A DNA stretch of 64,000 nt from Hansschlegelia zhihuaiae (GCF_004103825.1 NZ_RYFI01000002.1:71018-135017), one strand, 5' to 3'; numbered from the stretch's first letter, positions 9,257 to 20,196 are shown. Translations and numbers: made by a program. The notes: generated by a model not told the origin, from the letters alone.

Positions 9257-10306
9257 ATGAAGCTGGTTCTCGCCTTCGCGCTCCTCGCGGGCATGGCGTG
9301 GGCGGCGCCGGCGTCCGCCGCCCCTCCCGAGCCCGGCCCGCTCGCCGTCCGCGTGATCGAACAGGCCGTGCTGCCGCGCTACGAGGCGCTGGCCGCGGCG
9401 ACCGCGCGACAGGCGGAGGACTGGGCGCGGGCCTGCGCGGACGGCGACTCCGGCGCCGAGACCGAGAGCCTCAAGGCTGACTACCAGGCGGCCGCGGACG
9501 CCTGGGCCGGGGTGGAGTTCGTCACCACCGGCCCGATCGGCGAGTCGCTCCGCGCCGACCGGATCTTCTTCGGACCGGACCGCCGCAACTATGTGACCAA
9601 GGCGCTCTCTGAGCTGGCCAGCCGCGCGAGGGACGCAGACCTGACCGCCGACGCGATGCGTAGCGCGAGCGTCGCGGGACAGGGGTTTCCGGCGCTCGAG
9701 CGCGTGCTCTACGAGCCGGGCGACGCGCCGTCGGCCGGCCAGTGCCGGATCGGTTCGGCGATCGCCCGCAACCTCGCGGGCATCGCGGACGACATCGTGC
9801 GCGAGTGGCGCGCCGCCGACGGTCCGCTCGAGAAGCTGAGGCGCGGCGAGGGCGACCGGCTGCACTTCGCCGATCCCCAGCACGCGGCCGCGCGGCTGGT
9901 CACCGACCTCGCCGGGGGCGTCCAGCGCATGGTCGACCTCAAGCTCCTGCCGGCGCTGGGAAGCTCCGCCGACGCCGCGAAACCCAAATCCGCCGAGGGC
10001 TGGCGATCCGGCCGTTCGGCCCGCGCGCTCGCGGCGACGGTGGCGAGCCTCGGCGACATGGCCAAGATCTTCGCGGCCTCCGCGCCGCCGGATATCGCGA
10101 AGGCGGACGAGAAAGCGTTCGATGCGGCCCGCGCGGCGGTCGCGAAGCTCCCGGCCGACCTCGGCGAAGCGGCGGCCGATCCGAAGCGCCGGAAGACGCT
10201 CGAGGCCGCGGTCGCCGCGCTGAAGGCCGCGCAGGCGGACGTCGCGAAGAACCTCGCGCCGGCGCTCGGTCTGCCGCTCGGCTTCAACGCGCTCGACGGG
10301 GACTGA
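9257..10306 (+). CDS. Imelysin family protein (periplasmic, iron-uptake associated)
   Basis: A 349-residue helical protein with a clear signal peptide (residues 1-~22, ending AAPASAAPPE). Imelysins (IrpA/EfeO-M75 like) are periplasmic or outer-membrane proteins linked to iron acquisition. The imelysin core spans ~30-340, including the block GQGFPALERVLYEPG at ~150; the family's GxHxxE motif here reads GFPALE, with Pro replacing His, so a metal-site role of that His is lost. The ATG at 9257 is chosen because it begins the signal peptide. It is 6 bases upstream of the DUF1513 gene and clearly co-transcribed with it. Confidence 0.88.
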   Translation: MKLVLAFALLAGMAWAAPASAAPPEPGPLAVRVIEQAVLPRYEALAAATARQAEDWARACADGDSGAETESLKADYQAAADAWAGVEFVTTGPIGESLRADRIFFGPDRRNYVTKALSELASRARDADLTADAMRSASVAGQGFPALERVLYEPGDAPSAGQCRIGSAIARNLAGIADDIVREWRAADGPLEKLRRGEGDRLHFADPQHAAARLVTDLAGGVQRMVDLKLLPALGSSADAAKPKSAEGWRSGRSARALAATVASLGDMAKIFAASAPPDIAKADEKAFDAARAAVAKLPADLGEAAADPKRRKTLEAAVAALKAAQADVAKNLAPALGLPLGFNALDGD

Positions 10307-10312
10307 GAGACG

Positions 10313-11452
10313 ATGGCGGGATCGGGCCATGATCGCGTGACGCGCCGCGCCGCCCTTGGGCTGCTGGGCGGCTCGGTCGCCGCGCTCGGCCTCGGAGAGG
10401 CCCACGCGGACCTCGTTCCGGAGATACTCGGCGCCGCTCAGGACGCGTCGGGCAATTTCCGCATAGGCCTGATCGACGCCGCCTTCGGCGAGGCCGAGGG
10501 CGCGCCGGCCCCGCTTCGGCTCCACGCGCTCTGCCCGCGGTCCGACGGGCGCGAATGCGTCGCCGTCGCGCGCCGGCCCGGTGATCTCGCGCTGGTTCTG
10601 GACGGGGCAGGGTCGCGCGTGCGCGCGACCTTCAGGGCGAGCGAAGGCCGGCGCTTTTCGGGACACGGCGTCTATCGCGACGACGGCCGGACGTTCCTGT
10701 CGACCGAGATCGACGTCGCGACCGGCGACGGCGTGATCGTCATCCGCGACGTCGCGGGCGGATACGCCGTCCGCGGAGAATTCCGGTCGGCCGGCGTCGG
10801 CCCGCATGAGCTGGTCTCGACCGGCCGGCTGATCGCCGTCGCGAACGGGGCCAAGGAGCCGAAGGGCGATCCGGGGATCGCCGCGCTCGATGGAGCGCGC
10901 GCCCTCTCCAATCTCGCGCTGATCGATCCCGTCACTGGCGTTGTCGAGAACGTCGCCGAGCTGGGCGGCGGCGGCCTCGAGACCTTGTCGCTGCGCCACC
11001 TCGCGACGCTGCCGGAGGGCGGTGTGTTGGTCGCGGCGCAGGATCGGGAGGCGAGCGTCCGCGACCGGCCGCTGGTGGCGCGCCTCGACGGAGGGCGGCT
11101 TCGTCCGTTCGACGAGGCGCTCGAGGCGACGCCGCTGTTCGCCGGCTATGTGGGCTCGCTCGCCGTCGACCGCTCGGGCCGGTTCGCGGCGGCGTCGAGC
11201 CCGAAGGGCGGGGTCGTCGCGGCTTTCGACGTCGTTACAGGGAAGGTGATCGGCTCGGTCGCCGCCCCGGACGTCTGCGGGCTCGCGCCGGCCCGCGAGC
11301 CCGCCGGCTTCGTAGCGACCTCGGGGCTCGGCGACGTGCTGCGGATCGCGGTCGACGTGGACGGCTGCGCCATCGTCGCGCGTCGGGCAGGCGCACTGCG
11401 CTGGGACAATCACCTCGCGGCCCTCGCGCCTCCGACATCCGGAGAGCGATGA
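10313..11452 (+). CDS. DUF1513 family protein, Tat-exported, beta-propeller-like
   Basis: A 379-residue protein beginning with a twin-arginine-type signal (TRRAALGLLGGSVAALGLG, residues ~8-26) and followed by repeated beta-strand blocks such as FSGHGVYRDDGRTFLSTE, GVGPHELV and GYVGSLAVDRSGRFAAASSPKGG, consistent with the seven-bladed propeller expected for DUF1513. Homologues are the last gene of imelysin/di-heme loci. Tat export suggests that it folds or takes up a cofactor in the cytoplasm before transport to the periplasm. Molecular function is not known. The gap to the imelysin gene is 6 bases; no terminator is obvious after it. Confidence 0.87.
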   Translation: MAGSGHDRVTRRAALGLLGGSVAALGLGEAHADLVPEILGAAQDASGNFRIGLIDAAFGEAEGAPAPLRLHALCPRSDGRECVAVARRPGDLALVLDGAGSRVRATFRASEGRRFSGHGVYRDDGRTFLSTEIDVATGDGVIVIRDVAGGYAVRGEFRSAGVGPHELVSTGRLIAVANGAKEPKGDPGIAALDGARALSNLALIDPVTGVVENVAELGGGGLETLSLRHLATLPEGGVLVAAQDREASVRDRPLVARLDGGRLRPFDEALEATPLFAGYVGSLAVDRSGRFAAASSPKGGVVAAFDVVTGKVIGSVAAPDVCGLAPAREPAGFVATSGLGDVLRIAVDVDGCAIVARRAGALRWDNHLAALAPPTSGER

Positions 11453-12715
<1,263 letters not shown>

Positions 12716-12741
12716 GGCGGCTCCGTCCGACCAAACTGCAG

Positions 12742-12775
12742 GGCCCGGCGGCAGCGCCGGGCCTTTGCTTATTTT
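12742..12775 (+). terminator. Rho-independent terminator after first TRAP gene
   Basis: A 9-bp perfect stem GGCCCGGCG/CGCCGGGCC with a 4-base loop (GCAG) is followed by TTTGCTTATTTT. It lies 26 bases after the stop of the interrupted copy, so the two paralogues are probably separate transcripts. Confidence 0.85.
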
Positions 12776-12890
12776 ACGGCCTTGCCGAGGTCGGGCCCGC
12801 GGCTACCTTGAGGGACATCCCAAGAGGCGGCGGGATCATGGGTCGCCGAGACAGCGGGCGTGAGACCCGCGTTCGAGGAGGCCTGATCCT

Positions 12891-13976
12891 ATGGAACGCC
12901 GCAAATTCATCAGCGCCGCCGGCGTAGGCGTCGCGGGCGTCGCGTTGGCCGCTCCCGCCGTCGCGCAGTCGCAGCCCAAGATCAAATGGCGCATCACGTC
13001 GAGCTTTCCGAAGTCGCTCGACACGATCCATGGCGGCGCGGAGACCTTCACCAAGGCGATCTCCGAGATGAGCGACGGCAATTTCACCGCCCAGGTGTTC
13101 GCAGCGGGCGAACTGGTGCCGGGGCTCGAAGCCGCGAACGCCGTGACCAACGGCACGGTCGAGGCCTGTCACACCTGCTCCTACTACTATGTCGGCAAGG
13201 ACCCGACCTTCGCGCTCGGCACCGCCGTCCCCTTTGGCCCGAACGCCCGGCAGATGAACGCCTGGCTGCGCTCCGGCGGCCGCGAACTGCTCGACGAGTT
13301 CTACGCCCAGCACAACTTCGTCAACCTGCCCTGCGGCAACACCGGCGCGCAGATGGGCGGCTGGTTCCGCAAGGAGATCAACAAGCTCGACGACCTCAAG
13401 GGCGTGAAGATGCGGATCGCCGGCCTCGCAGGCCAGACGATGGCGCGTCTCGGCGCGGTGCCGCAGCAGATCGCCGGGGGCGACATCTATCCGTCCCTCG
13501 AGAAGGGCGTGATCGATGCCGCCGAATGGATCGGGCCTTATGACGACCACAAGCTCGGCTTCAATCAGGTCGCCAAGAACTACATGTATCCCGGCTGGTG
13601 GGAGGGCGGCCCCTGCATCCATCTCTTCGTCAACAAGGCGAAGTGGGAGGAGCTGCCGAAGACCTACAAGGCCATGGCGATGGGCGCGGCCGCGATCGCC
13701 AACGAGACGATGCTCGCGAAATACGACGCCCAGAACCCGAAGGCGCTTCGCGAGATCGTGGCCTCGGGCGTGAAGCTCAAACCCTATCCGCGCGACATCA
13801 TGGAGGGGGCGTATAAGGCGAGCCAGGACATCTACGCCGAGCTCTATGCGAAGAACGAGTGGTTCAAGAAGATCCACGAGAGTCAGACCGCTTTCCGCAA
13901 CGAGGAGGTGCTGTGGTTTCGGGTCGCCGAGCTGCCCTTCGACTCGTTCATGGCGCAGATGCAGAGCCGCGGCTGA
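12891..13976 (+). CDS. TRAP transporter solute-binding protein (DctP family, TakP-like)
   Basis: A 361-residue periplasmic ligand-binding protein with a Tat-type signal (MERRKFISAAGVGVAGVAL). Family features visible are [66 protein letters not shown] and the YPGWWEGG block. The architecture is like 2-oxoacid-binding TakP proteins, but the ligand is not determined. It is about four-fifths identical by eye to the interrupted copy upstream, so the pair arose by tandem duplication. No DctQ or DctM membrane subunits are adjacent, so it must use a distant permease or act as an orphan. A GGAGG-like ribosome site precedes the ATG. Confidence 0.93.
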   Translation: MERRKFISAAGVGVAGVALAAPAVAQSQPKIKWRITSSFPKSLDTIHGGAETFTKAISEMSDGNFTAQVFAAGELVPGLEAANAVTNGTVEACHTCSYYYVGKDPTFALGTAVPFGPNARQMNAWLRSGGRELLDEFYAQHNFVNLPCGNTGAQMGGWFRKEINKLDDLKGVKMRIAGLAGQTMARLGAVPQQIAGGDIYPSLEKGVIDAAEWIGPYDDHKLGFNQVAKNYMYPGWWEGGPCIHLFVNKAKWEELPKTYKAMAMGAAAIANETMLAKYDAQNPKALREIVASGVKLKPYPRDIMEGAYKASQDIYAELYAKNEWFKKIHESQTAFRNEEVLWFRVAELPFDSFMAQMQSRG

Positions 13977-14129
13977 TCGTCGACCTTCGGAGCCGGCGGC
14001 GCGCCGGCCCGCGGCCGAGGCCCGAACGAACGGGACGCTCGTCAGTCGCTCGGCTCAGCTTGTCTCCTCGGGCGCGGCGGTTATCTAGAGCCTGCGTAAC
14101 CCCGGCGGCCGACGTCGCGTGAGGCCTCC

Positions 14130-14927
14130 ATGACGTTCCAGACCCTGTCGCACGACACGGCCGCCTCGGCGGCGACGCTCCCCGCGCCGCCCGACGCGCC
14201 GGCGGGCTTTCCGGACCGGATCGCCTTTTTCCTCGATCTCGACGGCACGGTGCTCGACCTCGCGGCGACGCCCGGCGGCGTCTCGATTCCGCGCGAGACC
14301 GTGCGGGCGATCGGGCGGCTTGCGAGGCGCCTCGATGGCGCGCTCGCGGTCGTCACCGGCCGCAGTCTCGCGGATGTCGACCACATTCTCCAGCCGCTTA
14401 GGCTGCCCGCCGCCGCGCTGCACGGCGCGGAGCTCAGGCGGCGCGGCGGCGGGCGCTCGGCGGGCGCGGCCGAACCGCCGCCCGCACGTCTTACGGCCGC
14501 TCTCGGCGCCTTCGTGGATCAGCGCCCGGGGCTTTCCCTGGAGGACAAGGGCGCCAGCGTCGCGGTGCATTTCCGCGCGAGCCCGGAACGGGAAGGGGAG
14601 GTGCGCGAGCGGGTCGGCGAGCTGGTCGACAGGCTTGCGCCGACCCATGAGGTGCAGCCCGGCAAGATGGTCGCGGAAGTGCGCCCACGCGGCGTCGACA
14701 AGGGCGCGGCGCTGAAGGCGCTGATGGAGCAGCCGCCCTTCAAGGGCCGAGTCCCCTTGGTGTTCGGCGACGACCTGACGGACGAATTCGCCTTCGAGGC
14801 CGCTGTGTCGCTCGGCGGCGGCGCGGTCCTGGTGGGCGAGGTCGATCGCCCCTCGGCCGCCGCCCACATGCTGCCCGATCCTGCTGCGCTCAGGGCGTGG
14901 CTCGCCGAGCTCGCGGAGGCCGCCTGA
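14130..14927 (+). CDS. otsB: Trehalose-6-phosphate phosphatase
   Basis: A 265-residue HAD-superfamily phosphatase that removes phosphate from trehalose-6-phosphate, giving the osmoprotectant trehalose. HAD motif I is FFLDLDGTVLDLA (residues ~32-44; Asp nucleophile and DxDxT), motif II is VVTGRS, and the C-terminal motif III-IV block reads LVFGDDLTDEFAFEAA. A variable cap lies between. The synthase otsA is not in the window, so this phosphatase stands alone here. The ATG at 14130 gives the normal length. The following gene is convergent 35 bases away. Confidence 0.92.
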   Translation: MTFQTLSHDTAASAATLPAPPDAPAGFPDRIAFFLDLDGTVLDLAATPGGVSIPRETVRAIGRLARRLDGALAVVTGRSLADVDHILQPLRLPAAALHGAELRRRGGGRSAGAAEPPPARLTAALGAFVDQRPGLSLEDKGASVAVHFRASPEREGEVRERVGELVDRLAPTHEVQPGKMVAEVRPRGVDKGAALKALMEQPPFKGRVPLVFGDDLTDEFAFEAAVSLGGGAVLVGEVDRPSAAAHMLPDPAALRAWLAELAEAA

Positions 14928-14962
14928 CGCGGCCCCCGCAAGCGCGGCTGCTTTGACTTCGC

Positions 14963-16732
14963 TCAGGCCACCGAGAAATCGTCGCGGCTGAGATCGAGCC
15001 CGGCCCCGAGCGTCGCGAACTGGACCGCGTCCTCGCCGCCTTTGCCGTCGGCGTCGAACAGCAGCGCGCCGCTCGCCTTGTCGTAGATAATCCGGTCGGA
15101 AGCGTCGCGCGCCTCGTCGCCGATCCGGAACGCCGCCTTCGCGAGGTCGCCCGCGTCGGGGCCGAAGATCGACGCCGAAAGCTCAAGCGCATCCTCGCCG
15201 ACCATGAAGTCCTGGACGTGGTCGACGCCGCGGCCGGGCTCGGAAGCGAAGCGGAAGACGTCCGCGCCTGCGCCGCCCTCGAGCGTGTCCGCGCCGTTCC
15301 GGCCGTCGAGCGCGTCGTCACCGTCGCCGCCCTTGAGGACGTCGCCGCGACCCGAACCGGACAGCTGGTCGTCCTGGTCGGAGCCCAGGACCTGCTCGAA
15401 GCCCTCGACGCCGCCCGTGCCGGTCGCGGCGCCCGAGCGGAGGTTGACGGTCACGCCTTCCGAGAACCCGGAATAGTCCAGCACGTCCTGGCCGCCGCCG
15501 CCGCGCGACAGGCCGGAGATCTCGGAGCCGTCCTCGATCGCGAGCGTGTTGTCGCCGGAGCCGAACTGTATCGCGACGCCGTCGCCGCCAGTGATCGCGC
15601 CGCCATTGACGATCACGTCGTCGAGATCGCTGACGATGCGCACTGCGAAGCCGGTCCCGCCGGTGATCTCGCCATGGTTCTCGATGCGGGTGACGAAGCC
15701 GGCGCTGCCCTGCGAGCTGTTGTCGATCAGGATTCCGCGGTCGGCGCCGAAGATCTCCGCGCCCTCGAAATTGCGGATGACGCCGCCGCCTGCCGCGATG
15801 CCGTCGGAGGTGTTGGGCAGGCCGTCGGAGCCGTTGCCGCCCGCGCCCGTGCCGCGGATCACGCCGTAATTGTCGATCGTCGCCAGGAAGTCGACGTCGA
15901 CGCCGTCGCCGTCGCCGTCATTGATCCCGTCCGGTCCGCCGCCGTCCTCCTCGCCGACGTCGGAGCCGTGGACGTCGGTGCCGTCGAGGTCGCTGAACGC
16001 GCCGGTGATGACGCCATGGTTGATCACGGTCGCCGAACCATCCGAGCCGACGCCCGAGCCGTTGCGGCCGGTGATGACGCCGCCTTCCTCGTTGACGACG
16101 CGGATGTCCGAACCCTCGCCGGCGTCGACCGCATGGCGGTCGCCGTTGATCAGGCCGGAATTGATGACGACGCCGGTCGCCTCGTCCTCGAAGGTGATCC
16201 CGTCGGCGCCGTCGATATAGCCGGCCGCCTTGCCGCCCGAGATCTGGCCGGTGTTCTCGATCCGGCCGAAACCGCCGATCTTCACACCGTCGCTCTCCCG
16301 CGACGCCATCAGCCCGTCGTTGAAGACGTGGCTGCGGAAGCCCGCGCCGGCGTCTCCGAGGTCGAGCGCCGAGCCGACGGTGGACCGAAACTCGCCGCCC
16401 TCGGCGTTGTCGATGCGGAGCCTGCCGGCCGAGAGCGGCGCTTCGTCGATCTGGACGGCGTCGTCGTCGGAGCGGATGACGCCGCTATTGGCGATGTCGG
16501 CGACGAGCCGCTCGCCGATCTCCTCCTCGAAGCGGATCGCGCGGCCTTCCTCGGCGAGGTTCTCGATCGTGCCCTCGTTGACGATCGACGCGCCGTCGGT
16601 CGGGCCGGTGAAGCGGACCGTCTCGTCCTCGTCCGAGACCGCGAACACGCCCTCGACGCGCAGCGTGTCCGCCCCCTCCATGTCGAGGCGCTCGTCCAGC
16701 GTCTCGCCCTTCGCCACCACCGTGTCGGCCAT
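14963..16732 (-). CDS. Large RTX protein with beta-helix-like repeats, probably type I secreted
   Basis: A 589-residue acidic protein. Residues ~20-430 are made of imperfect repeats with the core N.G.I.G (for example [52 protein letters not shown]), a pattern seen in right-handed parallel beta-helices. They are followed by RTX nonapeptides ([26 protein letters not shown], residues ~480-505) and the same C-terminal secretion-type module as the protein at 8135-9115. No N-terminal signal exists. The start at 16732 (MADTVV) has a GGGAG site 6 bases upstream; an in-frame ATG at 16780 lacks one. It resembles a secreted surface or biofilm matrix protein; function unknown. Confidence 0.85.
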   Translation of the reverse strand: MADTVVAKGETLDERLDMEGADTLRVEGVFAVSDEDETVRFTGPTDGASIVNEGTIENLAEEGRAIRFEEEIGERLVADIANSGVIRSDDDAVQIDEAPLSAGRLRIDNAEGGEFRSTVGSALDLGDAGAGFRSHVFNDGLMASRESDGVKIGGFGRIENTGQISGGKAAGYIDGADGITFEDEATGVVINSGLINGDRHAVDAGEGSDIRVVNEEGGVITGRNGSGVGSDGSATVINHGVITGAFSDLDGTDVHGSDVGEEDGGGPDGINDGDGDGVDVDFLATIDNYGVIRGTGAGGNGSDGLPNTSDGIAAGGGVIRNFEGAEIFGADRGILIDNSSQGSAGFVTRIENHGEITGGTGFAVRIVSDLDDVIVNGGAITGGDGVAIQFGSGDNTLAIEDGSEISGLSRGGGGQDVLDYSGFSEGVTVNLRSGAATGTGGVEGFEQVLGSDQDDQLSGSGRGDVLKGGDGDDALDGRNGADTLEGGAGADVFRFASEPGRGVDHVQDFMVGEDALELSASIFGPDAGDLAKAAFRIGDEARDASDRIIYDKASGALLFDADGKGGEDAVQFATLGAGLDLSRDDFSVA

Positions 16733-16839
16733 CGTGTTCTCCCGAACCGTCTCGCCGGCGTTCAGCCGGCTGAGTTTCATGCAGATCGGGGAGCGTATGG
16801 CGCGTCTCGATGACGACGAGACGACGCCGAGGACACTGT

Positions 16840-17742
16840 TCAGCGAGGAATGTCGAAGCCGGTCTTGTAGGCTGACGACCCGCGGCCGCCCTCGGTCTCG
16901 CGATAGGGCACGATCGTCTGCTGCTGCTCGCCGAGCCCCGCGATGCCGAGTCGCATCGTGTCGCCGGCCTTGAGGAACACCGGCGGGTTCATGGCCATGC
17001 CGACGCCGGGCGGCGTGCCGGTGGTGATCACGTCGCCGGGATCGAGCGTCATGAAGGTCGAGACGTAGGAGACGAGATAGGGGACGCGGAAGATCATCGT
17101 CGAGGTCGAGCCGTCCTGCATGCGGCGGCCGTTGACGTCGAGCCACATCGCGAGATTGTCGAGGTCTCCGGCCTCGTCCAGCGTCACGAGCCAAGGCCCG
17201 AGAGGACCGAAGGTCGGGCAGCCCTTGCCCTTGGTCCACTGGCCGGATCGCTCCGTCTGGAAGTGTCGCTCGGTCACGTCATTGCAGATGCACACCCCGG
17301 CGATGTGGGAGAGCGCGTCGGCTTCCTCGACGTTCGACGCGCGATCGCCGATCACGATGGCGAGTTCGACCTCCCAGTCGACCTTCTGCGCGGCCTTCGG
17401 CAGCATCACGTCGTCATTCGGGCCCGAGACGCAGTTCGGCGCCTTGTTGAACAGGATCGGCTCGCGGGGGACCCTGAGCCCCGTCTCCGCCGCGTGATCG
17501 GCGAAGTTCAGTCCGACGCCGATGAAGTTGCGCACGTTTCCGACGCAGGGGCCGAGCCGCGCGCCGACCGGGACCTCGGGCAGCGACGCAGGATCACGCT
17601 CGCGGATGCGCGCGAGGCCGTCGGCCGTCAACGCGTCGCCCGCGACGTCCGGGACCACGTCGCTCAGATCCCGCACGCGGCCTTCGGCGTCGATCAATCC
17701 GGGCCGTTCCGCGCCCCGCTCCCCGAAACGCACGAGCTTCAT
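16840..17742 (-). CDS. Fumarylacetoacetate hydrolase (FAH) family protein
   Basis: A 300-residue enzyme of the FAH fold, whose members hydrolyse or isomerise 2-oxo/enol acids with a bound Mg2+ or Mn2+. Motifs visible are [31 protein letters not shown], the metal-binding [35 protein letters not shown] and [12 protein letters not shown]. Close relatives are annotated as 2-hydroxyhepta-2,4-diene-1,7-dioate isomerase or ureidoglycolate lyase, and the exact substrate cannot be told. The start MKLVRFGE at 17742 is the family N terminus. It is divergent from the fadL-like gene, sharing a 272-bp upstream region. Confidence 0.92.
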   Translation of the reverse strand: MKLVRFGERGAERPGLIDAEGRVRDLSDVVPDVAGDALTADGLARIRERDPASLPEVPVGARLGPCVGNVRNFIGVGLNFADHAAETGLRVPREPILFNKAPNCVSGPNDDVMLPKAAQKVDWEVELAIVIGDRASNVEEADALSHIAGVCICNDVTERHFQTERSGQWTKGKGCPTFGPLGPWLVTLDEAGDLDNLAMWLDVNGRRMQDGSTSTMIFRVPYLVSYVSTFMTLDPGDVITTGTPPGVGMAMNPPVFLKAGDTMRLGIAGLGEQQQTIVPYRETEGGRGSSAYKTGFDIPR

Positions 17743-18014
17743 CAGCGTCCCCTCATCTTCGCCGCCTCTGAGCGGTCGTCTTGTTCCGAGCAGGAAGCGA
17801 TAGGGCGCGGCGGCGCGCTTGGCGAGCGAGGCGATGGGATGAGGGCGCCGGATGTGGTGCGCCGAAACCACGCCTGCGGCGAAACCCGCGACAAAATGCG
17901 TCAAAACTGTTGCCGGGCGAAAGGAGCGTCCGCAACCTGATTACACCGCCGCGGGGGAATCGCCGGCGGACCAATATCGGCGCCGGCTTCGCACCCGCGT
18001 CTCGGGGAACGCAC

Positions 18015-19325
18015 ATGTCCAGTATCATGTACCGTCGCCGCCGCAGGCTTCTGTCCGGCGTGGTTACGCTTGCCGCGCTCGTCGCGTCCCACGAGGCGAA
18101 CGCGGGGGCCTTCGCGCTGCGGGAGCAGAGCGCGACCGGCCAGGGCATGTCCTTCGCCGGCATGGCGGCGGGCGGCGGCGACAGCCTGTCGGGCATGTTC
18201 TGGAACCCTGCGGTCGTCAATCAGGTCGAGCATCTCCAAGGCGAACAGCACCTGTCCTTCATCGCGCCGTCTTCGAAGATCGAGGTCAGCGACGCCACGA
18301 AGGGACTGGTGGGCGCTCTCGGCGGAACGCCGCGCGACGGCGGCGACATCGGCGAATACGCGTTGCTCGGCGCCAGCTACAGCGCCTATCGGGTGAGCGA
18401 TCAGGTCTCAGTCGGCCTGTCGATCAACACGCCGTTCGGGCTCGCCACCGACCCGCATCACAATTGGGCCGGCCAGACCTACGCACGCTCCTCCCAGGTG
18501 CGCTCGATCAACGCGGCGCCGACGGTCGGTTATCAGGTCAACGACTGGCTCTCGATCGCAGGCGGCGTCCAGATCCAGTATTTCGACATCCAGCTGCGCC
18601 AGGCGCTCGGACTGCCGCAAGGCTCGCAGAACGCGACCCTCACTGGCGACGACATCGGGGTCGGCTTCACGGCCGGCATGACGATCGCGCCGGTCGAGGG
18701 AACCAGCGTCGGCGTCGGCTTCCGCTCCTCGATCGAGCACAAGCTGAAGGGCAATCTCTCGGTCCCCGGTCCGAACGTGAAGATCAAGGCCGAAGTGGAT
18801 CTGCCGGAGCAGGTCACCATCGGTCTTCGCCAGCGGGTGACCGAGGATCTGACTCTGCTCGCCGGCGGCGAATGGACCAATTGGAGCCGGCTGGACTCGG
18901 TCGCGGTCAAGGCGCGGACGGGCGGCGCGACCGTGACGACGCTGCCGTTCGGCTACAAGGACGGATGGTTCGTGTCGGGCGGCGCCGAATATCGGTTTAC
19001 GCCCGCCCTCACTGGACGCGCGGGCGTCGCATACGAGTGGTCGCCGATCACCGACAAGGTGCGCTCCAACAGGCTCCCCGACGACGACCGCTGGTGGCTT
19101 TCGGCCGGCGGCTCCTACAACCACAGCGACCGGCTGGCCTTCGATCTCGGATATTCCTACATCTTTGTGCCGGGCAAGTCGAAGATCGACATCAAAGCGG
19201 GCGATCCCGACTTTGTGGGACTGCCCTATTCGGCGAAGTCCAAGTCGGAAGTCCACATCGTTTCGGCCGCAGTGCGTTATAAGTTCGGCGGCGACGCCCC
19301 GGCGGCCCTCGTCACCAAATACTGA
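18015..19325 (+). CDS. OmpP1/FadL/TodX family outer membrane transporter
   Basis: A 436-residue outer membrane beta-barrel for hydrophobic substrates such as long-chain fatty acids or aromatic hydrocarbons. A basic signal peptide (residues 1-~32, ending HEANAG) precedes the typical N-terminal hatch beginning AFALREQSATGQGMSFAGMAAGG and the block SGMFWNPAVV, then alternating barrel strands, ending with an aromatic-rich terminus VSAAVRYKFGG close to the C terminus as barrel proteins do. The ATG at 18015 starts the signal peptide. Its neighbours are a FAH enzyme and an SDR, so it could import a catabolic substrate. Confidence 0.92.
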   Translation: MSSIMYRRRRRLLSGVVTLAALVASHEANAGAFALREQSATGQGMSFAGMAAGGGDSLSGMFWNPAVVNQVEHLQGEQHLSFIAPSSKIEVSDATKGLVGALGGTPRDGGDIGEYALLGASYSAYRVSDQVSVGLSINTPFGLATDPHHNWAGQTYARSSQVRSINAAPTVGYQVNDWLSIAGGVQIQYFDIQLRQALGLPQGSQNATLTGDDIGVGFTAGMTIAPVEGTSVGVGFRSSIEHKLKGNLSVPGPNVKIKAEVDLPEQVTIGLRQRVTEDLTLLAGGEWTNWSRLDSVAVKARTGGATVTTLPFGYKDGWFVSGGAEYRFTPALTGRAGVAYEWSPITDKVRSNRLPDDDRWWLSAGGSYNHSDRLAFDLGYSYIFVPGKSKIDIKAGDPDFVGLPYSAKSKSEVHIVSAAVRYKFGGDAPAALVTKY

Positions 19326-19416
19326 GTTCCGGCGTTCCCGCGTAAGGGGCAGTTGGAAAACGGGTGGCCGCGCCTGTCGCGCCTTGGCCAAATTCCCGTC
19401 TGGGCGATAGTTTCGC

Positions 19417-20196
19417 TCAGAACGCGCCCGGAAAGTTGCCGCCGTCGATCAGGAGGTTTTGGCCCGTGAGGTAGCCCGCCTGCGCCGAGCAGAGAAAGGC
19501 GCAGAGCTGGCCGAACTCGGTCGGGTCGCCGAAGCGCTTGGCCGGCACGCCGACCATCCGGGAGGCCGCGACCTCCTCTTCGGTGCGGCCCGAGAGCTTC
19601 GCCTCGGCCGGGAAGCCGCCGCGCAGCCGGTCGGTGTCGAACATGCCGGGTAGGATGGCGTTGATGGTGACGTTGCGGTGCGCCACCGTGCGCGCCACGC
19701 CGGCCACGAAGGCGGTGAGGCCGGCCCGCGCGCCGCTCGAAAGGTCGAGCCCGACGATCGGGGCCTTCACGGACGCCGAGGTGATGTTGACGACGCGGCC
19801 GAAGCCGCGCTCCGCCATGCCGTCGATCACCCGCTGGATGAGCTCGATCGGCGCGACCATGTTGGCCACCACGCCGGACAGCATCGCGTCGCGGTTCAAC
19901 TCGCGAAAATCCTTGCGGGGCGGGCCGGCGTTGTTGTTGACGAGAATGTCGGGCGCAGGCGCCGCGGCGAGCAGAGCGTCCTGTCCCTCGCGGCTTGCGA
20001 CGTCGCCCGTGACCGCGATGATTTCGGCGCCGGTCCGCTCGCGGATTTCGGCGGCCGTCTTCTCGAGCCGGGGCGCGTCACGGCCGTTGACCACGACCCG
20101 GCATCCTTCTGCGGCGAGCGCCTCGGCGCAGGCGCGACCGAGGCCCTTGCTCGAGGCGCAGACGATGGCGGTGCGGCCGGCGATCCCGAGATCCAT
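19417..20196 (-). CDS. Atypical short-chain dehydrogenase (BKR-like SDR lacking Tyr/Lys)
   Basis: A 259-residue Rossmann protein. The nucleotide loop is CASSKGLG (residues 13-20) in place of TGxxxGxG, and VNNNAG is present. The catalytic Ser (NITSAS, ~140) is kept, but the segment that should hold YxxxK reads GLDLSSGARAGLTAFVAG, with neither Tyr nor Lys. This matches the BKR-like subgroup described as lacking the normal SDR tetrad, so oxidoreductase activity should not be assumed. The C terminus GYLTGQNLLIDGG is normal. It lies downstream of a terminator that follows the DUF2852 gene, so it has its own promoter. Confidence 0.88.
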   Translation of the reverse strand: MDLGIAGRTAIVCASSKGLGRACAEALAAEGCRVVVNGRDAPRLEKTAAEIRERTGAEIIAVTGDVASREGQDALLAAAPAPDILVNNNAGPPRKDFRELNRDAMLSGVVANMVAPIELIQRVIDGMAERGFGRVVNITSASVKAPIVGLDLSSGARAGLTAFVAGVARTVAHRNVTINAILPGMFDTDRLRGGFPAEAKLSGRTEEEVAASRMVGVPAKRFGDPTEFGQLCAFLCSAQAGYLTGQNLLIDGGNFPGAF

